The translations under genes were made by a program, and so were the position numbers. The notes beneath the pieces are model-generated. The model ran no database searches. It saw only the letters and a program-made list of their open reading frames with translations, and was not told the origin of the DNA. From Kiritimatiellia bacterium (GTDB lineage Bacteria > Verrucomicrobiota > Kiritimatiellia > RFP12 > UBA1067), in assembly GCA_017521065.1 (NCBI GenBank), contig JAFXEA010000124.1, positions 1-11,455 of the forward strand: 11,455 nucleotides of DNA, given 5' to 3'. Shown here one piece after another: positions 1 through 6,411 of this stretch; within the stretch, counting starts at the first letter, position 1, and the number at the start of each line of letters is the position of its first letter.

Positions 1-1
1 A

Positions 2-2041
2 TCATCAAAAAAGTTTGCTGATGCATATCGAGCAGCAGGAAACAAAGTAGAATATTTTGAATATCCATGTGATCTTGAACCGAATGAGGCTGGCCATTGC
101 ATTTGGCGTCCAGATAGCTCTCCTCATCGTCTGATAAACTCTTTAGAATGTAAAATTGCGTTCTTTGCAGGAAATCACAAGGCTACTAATGAGTGGACTG
201 CGCGAGCTATGGATGTTGCATCCATTAACCGAAGACCTATAGGAACTGTTGAGTCTGTAGATCTCAGGTTTGGGCACGGTAATGGTCTTACTAATCGACT
301 CTATCTTGCATATGGTGAAACATACGGAGGTGATCATATTGTAGACTGGGAGCATGTCCTGTTCATATCTGAGGTAACGGATGATATGACATCCATTTGT
401 GTTAATGTACCAATATCCAGAAACTATAAGTTCTTTCTAGATGTTCCGTTTCCTGGGAATAAGATTGGTGTGCCCGTAAGCGATATCATAGGAACAGGAA
501 CTCAATACATTGACACAGGTGTAAAATTGCGCGGTGGCGATTCTGTTCGTGTGCGAGTAAAGCCAGCGAGCAACAATAGGGGAGTCATTTTAGGAAGTCG
601 AGGTTCTAATGCAAATGACAGGAATATACAGGTGACTTATATAAGCAAGGGATATATTGTCGATTATAATAGTAGTAGCTATGAACCATATCGGTTGCAA
701 ACTGAGCCAGATAATGAAAACGCTAATCGATGGGTCGATATAGTAGCATCACCTGAAGAGCGGTTGGTCAAGGATGTTGTGTCTGGAGAGAAAGTCAAAA
801 CGGATACCGATGTTTGTCTGGATCAGTTCGAGACATGTGAGAGTTGTTGGCTGTATTTCAATTCAGGTGCGGCAGTGATTAACGACAAGTTTTCAGGTAG
901 TATTTCATCATTCGAAATCGTTCGCGAAGGTTTCACTGTTGCATCTTATGTGCCTTATAGATTTGGTGAAAAATATGGTTTTTTTGATCGTGTTACCGGG
1001 ATTTTTATTACTGCGGTTGAGGGAAGCGGTGATTTTTTTGGCACGGAGGATAAGTCAATGACAACTCCTCTGACGTCCTCAACCGAAACTATCCGTAGTG
1101 GCAAATCAACGGTTGAGATTCCTCCACGCACTATCTCTTCGTATGCGTTGGTGAATGAAGGTGATGATAAATACATTGATCTTATCTTTGGTGCGGACAA
1201 CGGTTTGCAAAACAAACTGTATCTTGCATATGATTTGATAGACAGAGGTGATACTCCTTCGGGATGGTCGCAATTGGAATATCTTGGCGTTGTGTCATCT
1301 GAAACTAATACATGGCGTGTGTCTGTGCCTGAAAAGGCTCGTCATTGCAGATTCTTTGTTGCGCTTCCCACATATGGTAATACAGTGCCGATAGCTTTAG
1401 GAAGTATCAGAGGTAACGGTTCCGGGTATTTCGACACTGGTTATGTGATAAAGGGTGGAGATGCAATTTATGCAAGGGTAAAGCCGGCGACCGAAGGATT
1501 GATTTTTGGACATCGTCATTCTACGGGAAGTGCAAATGACAGAAATGTAACGGTTACCTTCCGAATCAATAGCTATTTCATCGACTATAATAGTAGCAAT
1601 TATGCACCATACCGGTTAACGACAGATGCAAACTCTGGAAATGTGAATCGTTGGGTTGATATAGTCGCATCACCAGAAGAGCGGTCTGTAACAGATGTGA
1701 TTTCAGGGAGCAAAATTGGTGTAAATAGCACAGTGTGCAGGGATAAGTTTATGACGACTGAAAATTGTTGGCTATTCTCTGTTTCAGGCAATCCAGTTAC
1801 TAAAGATAAATTTGATGGAGAAATTGCCTCGTTTAAGATTGCTAGAGACGGTGGATTTATAACTTCTCTTACTCCGTGTCGCATTGGTACTGAGTATGGT
1901 TTTTATGACAGAGTTAATGCGAAGTTTATAACTGCCGAGACCGGAACATTTTCTGGGATTGAAGATTCCTCTGTAGCTCCACTTTATTCAGTGACCGACG
2001 ACATTATGGTAAGAGGCTTTTTTGTAATCAGCTTTCGGTGA
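2..2041 (+). CDS. Esterase-like alpha/beta-hydrolase tail fused to two NGL + lamin-G-like repeats (5' end outside window)
   Basis: The frame is open from base 2 with no stop, so the gene begins upstream; the ATG at 209 is internal. About 679 residues are visible. The first ~62 resemble the end of an alpha/beta hydrolase: the A-G-H-C-I-W segment supplies the likely catalytic His (codon 95-97), and P-H-R-L plus a final amphipathic helix follow, as in small esterases and dienelactone-hydrolase-like enzymes. Then come two tandem repeats about 307 residues apart. Each has an NGL-type module (F-G-x-x-N-G-L-x-N-x-L-Y-L-A-Y; codons start near 257 and 1175) and a beta-rich lamin-G/concanavalin-like module (about 491-1045 and 1412-1965) opening with Y-I/F-D-T-G and closing with Y-G-F-F/Y-D-R-V. 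The repeats also match at DNA level, for example near 737 and 1658, so the duplication is fairly recent. The lamin-G-like parts probably bind carbohydrate or surfaces. The substrate is unknown. The gene sits 12 bases before a glycosidase and probably shares its transcript. Confidence 0.8.
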   Translation, partial: SSKKFADAYRAAGNKVEYFEYPCDLEPNEAGHCIWRPDSSPHRLINSLECKIAFFAGNHKATNEWTARAMDVASINRRPIGTVESVDLRFGHGNGLTNRLYLAYGETYGGDHIVDWEHVLFISEVTDDMTSICVNVPISRNYKFFLDVPFPGNKIGVPVSDIIGTGTQYIDTGVKLRGGDSVRVRVKPASNNRGVILGSRGSNANDRNIQVTYISKGYIVDYNSSSYEPYRLQTEPDNENANRWVDIVASPEERLVKDVVSGEKVKTDTDVCLDQFETCESCWLYFNSGAAVINDKFSGSISSFEIVREGFTVASYVPYRFGEKYGFFDRVTGIFITAVEGSGDFFGTEDKSMTTPLTSSTETIRSGKSTVEIPPRTISSYALVNEGDDKYIDLIFGADNGLQNKLYLAYDLIDRGDTPSGWSQLEYLGVVSSETNTWRVSVPEKARHCRFFVALPTYGNTVPIALGSIRGNGSGYFDTGYVIKGGDAIYARVKPATEGLIFGHRHSTGSANDRNVTVTFRINSYFIDYNSSNYAPYRLTTDANSGNVNRWVDIVASPEERSVTDVISGSKIGVNSTVCRDKFMTTENCWLFSVSGNPVTKDKFDGEIASFKIARDGGFITSLTPCRIGTEYGFYDRVNAKFITAETGTFSGIEDSSVAPLYSVTDDIMVRGFFVISFR

Positions 2042-2047
2042 AGAGGA
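2042..2047 (+). promoter_or_regulatory. Ribosome binding site of the GH5-like gene
   Basis: AGAGGA lies directly after the upstream stop codon and six bases before the ATG at 2054. It supports that start and coupling with the upstream gene. Confidence 0.6.
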
Positions 2048-2053
2048 TAAAAC

Positions 2054-4189
2054 ATGAATGTGAGAGTAGCCTTGGCGGCACTATTTATGATTTCAACGTA
2101 TTTGGGTGCACGGGCTGAAAATAGTACTGGCACAAAACCGGATAAGAAATCATTATCAGATGTAGGCGAGATTGTTTTCGGTGTTAACTATCTAGCACCT
2201 TTCTCTGCAAGTTATGATCAGATGAAGCGTGAAGGGATTGATATTCATGTCGCAATGCAAAAGGATGTGGCGCAGTTTGCTCGATTGGGATTGAACGGTT
2301 TGCGTGTTCACTATTATGACCGGGAGATTTCTGCTCCAGACGGAACACTGGTAGAGAATGTGCATCTTGCTCTAATGGACGAGTTGATTGCACTGTGTTC
2401 GTCCAATGGTATCAAGATAGTGATCACGTTGATTTCTGGCTGGCCTACCCCATGTGACATAGGCGGTTTTGCGTCTAATCGTACGAGAAAGGAACTTACG
2501 TCTGTGCCTGCTGTTGTTGATGCAGAATGTAGATTTATTGGTGAACTTGTTAGTCATGTGAATCCATTTACAGGTAGGAGATATGCGGATGAGCCGACCA
2601 TCGTGGCGTTTGAACTTATGAATGAACCTGCATATCCTGCTGGGTTTCCTGATGAAAAGGTAACGGAGGTTATCAATCGTCTAGTTGATGCTGCTCGCAA
2701 AACAGGAACAAGGAAACCTTTATATTGGAATTGTTGGACTAAACGAGAGAAGGCTGTTGCATCGTCACGAATTGATGGTGTAACAGGTTCATCATATCCT
2801 GTTGGTCTTAACACGGGTGCTGCTCGCAAAGGAAACCGTCTTTCTCAAATCAGACGTTCGTCAATACGCGATGTCCCAGAATTGCGAGGTTTTTCAAAAA
2901 TGATTTACGAGTTTGATGCGGCTGATGTTAGAGGTGCTTATATGTATCCAGCAATGGCACGTCAATTCTGCGCTGAAGGGATATGCATGGCATTTCAATT
3001 TCATTACATTGCAACAGACATTGCTTCTCGCAATCTAGTTAACCGTACGCATCATTTGAACATGTTTCATACTCCGGCAAAGGCAATGTCGCTTGCGATT
3101 GCAGCAGAGGTTTTTCGTGGACTTCAGAGAGGCTTATCTTTTGAGCCGTCACATGCTGAAATGGAGTTCTCTCCTTTCCGAATTGTTCCATCAAAAAACC
3201 TTTCAGAGATGGTCACCGAATGTGATTATATTTACACGGCTGATACGCAGACCGTGCCGCCAAATCCAAAGCGTTTGACTCGAATTTGGGGATGTGGCAA
3301 GTCGCCGATATTCAGTAGCAATGGTAATGGATGCTATTTCTTTGATAAATATATACATGGTGTGTGGCGTTTACAATTAGCTCCGTCGGTCATGGACGTT
3401 GCCGACCCGTATACTGGACACAGGAACATCAAAACTGTAATATTACCGAAGCCGATTGAGATGTGGATTGGGCATGATGATATTGGTCAGGAGTATTCTG
3501 TATGGGATTCGGATGGTACGTGTATTGGTAAAGCATCAAACGGAACTGTCGTATTGTCTGCGGGTGATTATGTGGTTACGAAAAGCGAGATATTTGATGA
3601 GAATGTGAAAAGGGCTTTTTCTCCTAAATTTAAACCTAATTTTCTTGTTCCTAAACCAATGTCCGCATCGTACTGGAACTTCTTTGATCCTATGCAATCG
3701 GTCAATTCGCATGTATCTGGCGCAAGAATTTCAACGGTGACTGATGGACGTGGGGCTGTGGCTATTATGATGAGGCTTGCCAACCTAAATACATCAACCA
3801 CATTTGCGAAGATTTCATCGGGATGTGATGACAGAGCATTTGCGATCAATTTCCCCAATGCGCCTAAGGCAGATGCCGTTATCGTACGAGCACGGGCATC
3901 TGAGTCTGTTACGACAAGGATGGAGATGGTGGTTCAGGACAGTCAAGGCTATGCATGGACGGTTATTGTGCCTCTCACAACAGAATGGCAAGATATCAGG
4001 ATACCAGTGAGAAAGTTCCGTTATTATCCGCATGCCAATAGGCGGAAGCCGCCAAAGAATGTAGTCTTTGATATTCGTAAAGCTATAGATATCCAATTTG
4101 GTATAGGTGAATGGCTCTTTCCGGAAGCTGCGGATAAGCCACACGGGTTCATAGTGTCTGGGGTGAGAATTCATTGGACTCAAAACTGA
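2054..4189 (+). CDS. Secreted glycoside hydrolase, clan GH-A (GH5/cellulase-like), with C-terminal beta-sandwich-like domain
   Basis: This 711-residue protein has a signal peptide (hydrophobic residues ~4-20, likely cleavage after A-R-A), so it acts outside the cytoplasm. Residues ~38-360 fit a TIM-barrel retaining glycosidase of clan GH-A: L-R-V-H-Y near 83-87, the strand-4 motif F-E-L-M-N-E-P with acid/base Glu191, and the strand-7 segment M-I-Y-E-F-D with nucleophile Glu286. The 95-residue spacing between the two glutamates is normal for GH5-type enzymes. Residues ~365-515 look like a small beta domain that often follows such barrels. Residues ~535-711 look like a carbohydrate-binding or galactose-binding-like beta-sandwich; this assignment is weaker. 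Polymer specificity (mannan, glucan or other) cannot be read from the sequence. The neighbour is an esterase-like fusion 12 bases upstream, suggesting joint attack on acylated polysaccharide. A family outside GH5 but within clan GH-A remains possible. Confidence 0.82.
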   Translation: MNVRVALAALFMISTYLGARAENSTGTKPDKKSLSDVGEIVFGVNYLAPFSASYDQMKREGIDIHVAMQKDVAQFARLGLNGLRVHYYDREISAPDGTLVENVHLALMDELIALCSSNGIKIVITLISGWPTPCDIGGFASNRTRKELTSVPAVVDAECRFIGELVSHVNPFTGRRYADEPTIVAFELMNEPAYPAGFPDEKVTEVINRLVDAARKTGTRKPLYWNCWTKREKAVASSRIDGVTGSSYPVGLNTGAARKGNRLSQIRRSSIRDVPELRGFSKMIYEFDAADVRGAYMYPAMARQFCAEGICMAFQFHYIATDIASRNLVNRTHHLNMFHTPAKAMSLAIAAEVFRGLQRGLSFEPSHAEMEFSPFRIVPSKNLSEMVTECDYIYTADTQTVPPNPKRLTRIWGCGKSPIFSSNGNGCYFFDKYIHGVWRLQLAPSVMDVADPYTGHRNIKTVILPKPIEMWIGHDDIGQEYSVWDSDGTCIGKASNGTVVLSAGDYVVTKSEIFDENVKRAFSPKFKPNFLVPKPMSASYWNFFDPMQSVNSHVSGARISTVTDGRGAVAIMMRLANLNTSTTFAKISSGCDDRAFAINFPNAPKADAVIVRARASESVTTRMEMVVQDSQGYAWTVIVPLTTEWQDIRIPVRKFRYYPHANRRKPPKNVVFDIRKAIDIQFGIGEWLFPEAADKPHGFIVSGVRIHWTQN

Positions 4190-4530
4190 TACGCCTTTGC
4201 GCTTCGCTATTGGAAGGCTTCACGAAAAGATGCGAAAGATAATGACCGATCCCATAGGCGTACACGGTATTCAGGCCCTTCAGCAGATGACCCGCTCCAA
4301 CCATCAGGAATCATAGGCCCGGTTGTGATTGAATGAAAGTCTGAGGCTTATGTGACGGGTTTCGAGTTTCAAATTAACTGGAAATCAGCCCGAACCCCAT
4401 CTCTCATTACCCGTCTTTAATTGGATTGCCATTGATGTGGGTTTTGTCGATGGATGCTGTGGGTTTGACCTTGTTTTTCCAAGAAAAGTGATTTTGCGAT
4501 AGGAAGAAAATATAAACCATGAAGCCATTT
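4190..4530. other. Gene-free gap downstream of the glycosidase
   Basis: These 341 bases hold no convincing gene. A 28-codon ATG frame (4230-4316) lacks a good ribosome binding site. An imperfect inverted repeat (GGGTTTCG near 4359, CGAACCC near 4392) could fold in RNA. No tRNA-like cloverleaf is apparent. The stretch is most simply the 3' untranslated part of the glycosidase transcript, or a decayed sequence, ending at the terminators that follow. A small RNA ending at the first terminator is possible, but I see no clear promoter for one. Confidence 0.4.
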
Positions 4531-4556
4531 GCGCGTCGGAAACGGCGCGCTTTTTT
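4531..4556 (+). terminator. Rho-independent terminator 1
   Basis: GCGCGTCG and CGGCGCGC form an 8-bp stem with one G-U pair, closed by a GAAA tetraloop and followed by six T. This is a strong intrinsic terminator reading on the + strand. It probably ends the transcript of the esterase/glycosidase pair. Confidence 0.85.
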
Positions 4557-4580
4557 GTTGTCTCAAAAAATATTTCATCA

Positions 4581-4614
4581 GCCCTTCGGCGTTGCGCCGG
4601 GGGCTTTTTTTTTT
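4581..4614 (+). terminator. Rho-independent terminator 2 (tandem)
   Basis: GCCCTTCGGCG pairs with GCGCCGGGGGC to give about ten base pairs with one bulged T and a three-base loop, followed by ten T. It lies only 24 bases after terminator 1, so the two act as a tandem stop that insulates the repeat region and the operon downstream. Confidence 0.8.
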
Positions 4615-4730
4615 GTCGGTTGACCAAGCCAGGCGAAAGCGGATTTCACTTTCCCGTGGCCGCACGTACGCGAGAACGGTGTTCCTCGCTCGGAGAAAGC
4701 GCTTGCCGCATGGCGCAAACCATTTCTGTG

Positions 4731-5127
4731 CTTTGCGCTGGGCAATGGAGCAAGGCATGGCAAAGTGCTTCGCGCCTTGCAAGCTTGAGGTAGGACGCGT
4801 GGGACGCGCAAGACGCGTAGGACGATGGTTTCCTGAAATTTGCTTAGAGAGCTTTGCGCTGTGCAATCTTCCTGAAATTTGCCTGGGGAGCTTTGCGCTT
4901 GGCAATGGTGAAAGGCATGGCAAAGTGCTTCGCGCCTTGCAAGCTTGAGGTAGGACGAATAGGACGCGCAAGACGCGTAGGACGATGGTTTCCTGAAATT
5001 TGCCTGAGAACCTTGCGCTGTGCAATCTTCTTGAAATTCGCCCGGAGAGCTTTGCGCTGTGCAATCTTTCTGAAATTTGCCTGGAGAGCTTTGCGACAGG
5101 CAATTCTCCTAGAAATGATCAAGGCCG
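4731..5127. repeat. Nested direct repeat array (39-bp units, two with ~82-bp insert; ~160-bp higher-order period)
   Basis: Two ~160-bp copies (4731-4890 and 4891-5049) are nearly identical and are followed by shorter units at 5050-5088 and 5089-5127 (degenerate). The basic unit is 39 bp, opening CTTTGCGCTGTGCAAT and continuing TGAAATTTGCCTGGAGAG; starts fall at 4852, 4891, 5011, 5050 and 5089. In two units (starting 4731 and 4891) about 82 bases are inserted between GCAAT and TTCCTGAAATTT (4747-4828 and 4907-4988). Each insert carries a hairpin (GCAAAGTGC, loop TTC, GCGCCTTGC; 4760-4780 and 4920-4940) and four 9-bp repeats of form YRRGACGCG (4791-4826 and 4951-4986). The 39-bp unit contains a near-palindrome, TTGCGCTGTGCAA. 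There are no unique spacers of fixed size, so this is not CRISPR. The role is unknown. Confidence 0.85.
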
Positions 5128-5234
5128 CTTTCAAGGTGCATATCGCATACTTTGTGCTTTCAAATTCTCCTTGAAATGTCCACGATATCTGCCATGCGCG
5201 AAGCTCACCGGCATTTTCTTCTTGAAAATCAAAT

Positions 5235-5304
5235 GTCCTACTCATCTTACGCGTCCCACACGTCCTACCCAAAAGCCAATTGCAAAGCGCGAAGCGCCAC
5301 ACCT
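5235..5304 (-). repeat. Diverged inverse-orientation copy of the repeat insert
   Basis: Read on the minus strand, this segment gives GGCGCTTCGCGCTTTGCAA and then four 9-bp units (TAGGAC, TGGGAC, TAAGAT and GGTAGGAC types; 5235-5270). That is the same order as the insert in the array at 4747-4828, with scattered substitutions. It is therefore an older or independently evolving copy facing the other way. Together with the direct copies it could form a long stem across about 400 bases, in DNA or in RNA. Confidence 0.7.
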
Positions 5305-5336
5305 ACCCAACAACCAAAGAAAGGAAAAGAAACAAC

Positions 5337-5468
5337 ATGAAACTGAACATTGACTGGGCGGGGAGGCTCAAGGCGGCAGTGAAGGCCATCTGTCCGTTCA
5401 TCGCTGGCTCAGTCGGCGGCATCTTCAGCGGATGCACAATCGGCGGCATCGGCCCCAACTTCCTGTAA
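5337..5468 (+). CDS. Small hydrophobic protein, possible lipoprotein or single-pass membrane peptide (43 aa)
   Basis: The protein has 43 residues. It begins with a basic, Trp-containing stretch (M-K-L-N-I-D-W, then R-L-K-A-A-V-K), followed by one Gly-rich hydrophobic segment of about 20 residues and a short tail after F-S-G-C. The Cys sits where a lipobox would put it, although Phe at -3 is not ideal. AAAGGAAAAG about nine bases before the ATG is a plausible ribosome binding site. I do not recognise the family; the layout (short, basic, hydrophobic, Cys near the end) resembles the tiny smalltalk-type proteins annotated in gut Bacteroidota, but only in general shape. It lies alone between the repeat array and the dyad repeats, with no clear promoter or terminator of its own. 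The GC-rich codon use resembles the operon downstream. It could also be spurious. Confidence 0.5.
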   Translation: MKLNIDWAGRLKAAVKAICPFIAGSVGGIFSGCTIGGIGPNFL

Positions 5469-5492
5469 GAATCATGCATTTGCCGCCTACGG

Positions 5493-5545
5493 TACTGACA
5501 TGGGGTCAGCATTAATACTGACCACCCCTCAGCATTAATGCTGAC
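5493..5545. repeat. Dyad repeats with 23-bp period upstream of the purH promoter
   Basis: Two 23-bp units, TACTGAC...CAGCATTAA, start at 5493 and 5516, and a third half-unit, TGCTGAC, starts at 5539. Viewed as palindromes they give GGTCAGCATTAATACTGACC (5504-5523, one mismatched pair) and the perfect 16-bp TCAGCATTAATGCTGA (5529-5544), with centres 23 bp apart. CTGAC and GTCAG arms alternate five times, so each arm could pair with either neighbour. This could be a pair of operator sites about 150 bp upstream of the purH -10 box, the end of a lost mobile element, or an RNA switch of alternative hairpins. Confidence 0.6.
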
Positions 5546-5558
5546 AACCAACCGGCTT

Positions 5559-5582
5559 CCCTGTCCGCATGGTGCGGCAGGG
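5559..5582. other. GC-rich hairpin in the purH upstream region
   Basis: CCCTG-T-CCGC and GCGG-CAGGG form a nine-pair stem with one bulged T and a five-base loop. No T-run follows, so it is not an intrinsic terminator. It lies between the dyad repeats and the promoter; function unknown. Confidence 0.4.
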
Positions 5583-5678
5583 CAACGACCTTCGCTCGAC
5601 AGTCGTGTTCTCAATGTCGAACGAAAACGACGGCGATTCCAATCCGAAAGATGGCGCAATGGCTATGGAGCGGAAATG

Positions 5679-5687
5679 TGGTATAAT
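5679..5687 (+). promoter_or_regulatory. Extended -10 promoter of the purH-rpe-folE-gmk-coaC operon
   Basis: TGG-TATAAT matches the extended -10 consensus exactly. No good -35 box stands 16-18 bp upstream. Transcription would start near 5694, giving a leader of about 25 bases that includes the AAAGGAG ribosome binding site (5705-5711). This placement also fixes the purH start at 5719 rather than any earlier in-frame ATG. Confidence 0.7.
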
Positions 5688-5718
5688 TCAGCATTGCAAA
5701 AAACAAAGGAGATTTTCC

Positions 5719-6399
5719 ATGGCACTCAATATAGTCAAAGACATCGACAGCCGCGTGGCGGTCAAGAACGTTCTCATGTCTGTATCGGACAAGACGGGGC
5801 TTGAGACATTCGTTCCTGCGCTTGTGAAGGCCTGCCCTGGCGTGAAGATCTATTCCACTGGCGGCACATATACGAAGGTCAAGGAGATTCTTGGCGCGGA
5901 TGCCGACAAGTATCTTGTAGCCGTCAGCGACTACACCGGTCAGCCCGAGATGCAGGGTGGTCTTGTGAAGACGCTCGACTTCAAGATTTATCTCGGACTC
6001 CTTTCTGAGACGTACAACGAAGCGCACCAGGATGACCTCAAGCGCCTTTCCGCTCAGCCCATCGACATGGTCGTGGTCAACCTCTATCCGTTCAAGGAGA
6101 CTGTCGCCAAGCCTGACGTAACGCCTGAGATGGCCCGCACCAACATCGACATCGGCGGTCCATGCATGGTTCGCGCCTCCGCGAAGAACTACCTCCGCGT
6201 CGCGTCCGTCACGGATCCTCTCGACTACGGCAATCTTGCGGCGGAGCTCGAGGCTCAGGGCGGCACGCTCGGTCTCGATACGCGCTTCAAGCTCATGAAG
6301 AAGGCGTTCGCGCACACAGCTTCGTATGATACCGCGATCTCCCAGTTCTTCGCTTCCCGCACCTGGGAAGAGGTGAACGCCACCTACGACCAGCGCTGA
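5719..6399 (+). CDS. purH: IMP cyclohydrolase, stand-alone N-terminal domain of PurH
   Basis: The 226-residue product matches the MGS-like IMP cyclohydrolase half of PurH, which closes FAICAR to IMP in the last step of de novo purine synthesis. Visible landmarks are L-M-S-V-S-D-K-T-G-L near the start, Y-S-T-G-G-T, the M-Q-G-G-L-V-K-T-L segment (the usual P-E-M-x-x-G-R-V-K-T-L-H motif is altered here), V-V-V-N-L-Y-P-F and N-I-D-I-G-G-P-x-M-V-R-A-S-A-K-N. Bifunctional PurH is normally about 510-530 residues. Here the frame stops right after the cyclohydrolase domain and the next gene is unrelated, so the AICAR transformylase half must be encoded elsewhere or replaced by a PurP-type enzyme. The start at 5719 is set by AAAGGAG and the promoter just upstream. 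It is the first gene of a five-gene operon. Confidence 0.9.
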   Translation: MALNIVKDIDSRVAVKNVLMSVSDKTGLETFVPALVKACPGVKIYSTGGTYTKVKEILGADADKYLVAVSDYTGQPEMQGGLVKTLDFKIYLGLLSETYNEAHQDDLKRLSAQPIDMVVVNLYPFKETVAKPDVTPEMARTNIDIGGPCMVRASAKNYLRVASVTDPLDYGNLAAELEAQGGTLGLDTRFKLMKKAFAHTASYDTAISQFFASRTWEEVNATYDQR

Positions 6400-6411
6400 A
6401 AAAACGCGCCG

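Noticed and set aside
209..2041. ATG at 209 as the true start of the first gene
   Set aside because: The frame stays open to base 2 and encodes a recognisable alpha/beta-hydrolase end, so 209 is an internal Met.
4230..4316. 28-codon ATG frame (M-R-K-I-M-T-D-P-I-G...)
   Set aside because: No convincing ribosome binding site, no recognised family, and too short to judge; recorded only as part of the gap description.
4519..4622. Short + strand frame starting at the ATG at 4519
   Set aside because: It reads straight through both terminator stems and T-runs, so its Phe- and Arg-rich product is an artefact of those elements.
4731..5127. CRISPR array
   Set aside because: The 39-bp units touch each other with no unique spacers, the larger units share the same insert, and no cas gene is present.
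4417..5302. Long minus-strand frames (228 and 152 residues) rich in Arg, Lys, Pro and Thr across the repeat array
   Set aside because: They arise because the 39-bp and 9-bp repeats are multiples of three and GC-rich. The frames change at the 38-bp spacing, have no ribosome binding site or recognisable fold, and run through the terminator hairpins.
5569..5718. N-terminal extension of purH to ATG 5569
   Set aside because: It would place the start upstream of the TATAAT box and adds sequence unlike the family; AAAGGAG just before 5719 gives the normal start.
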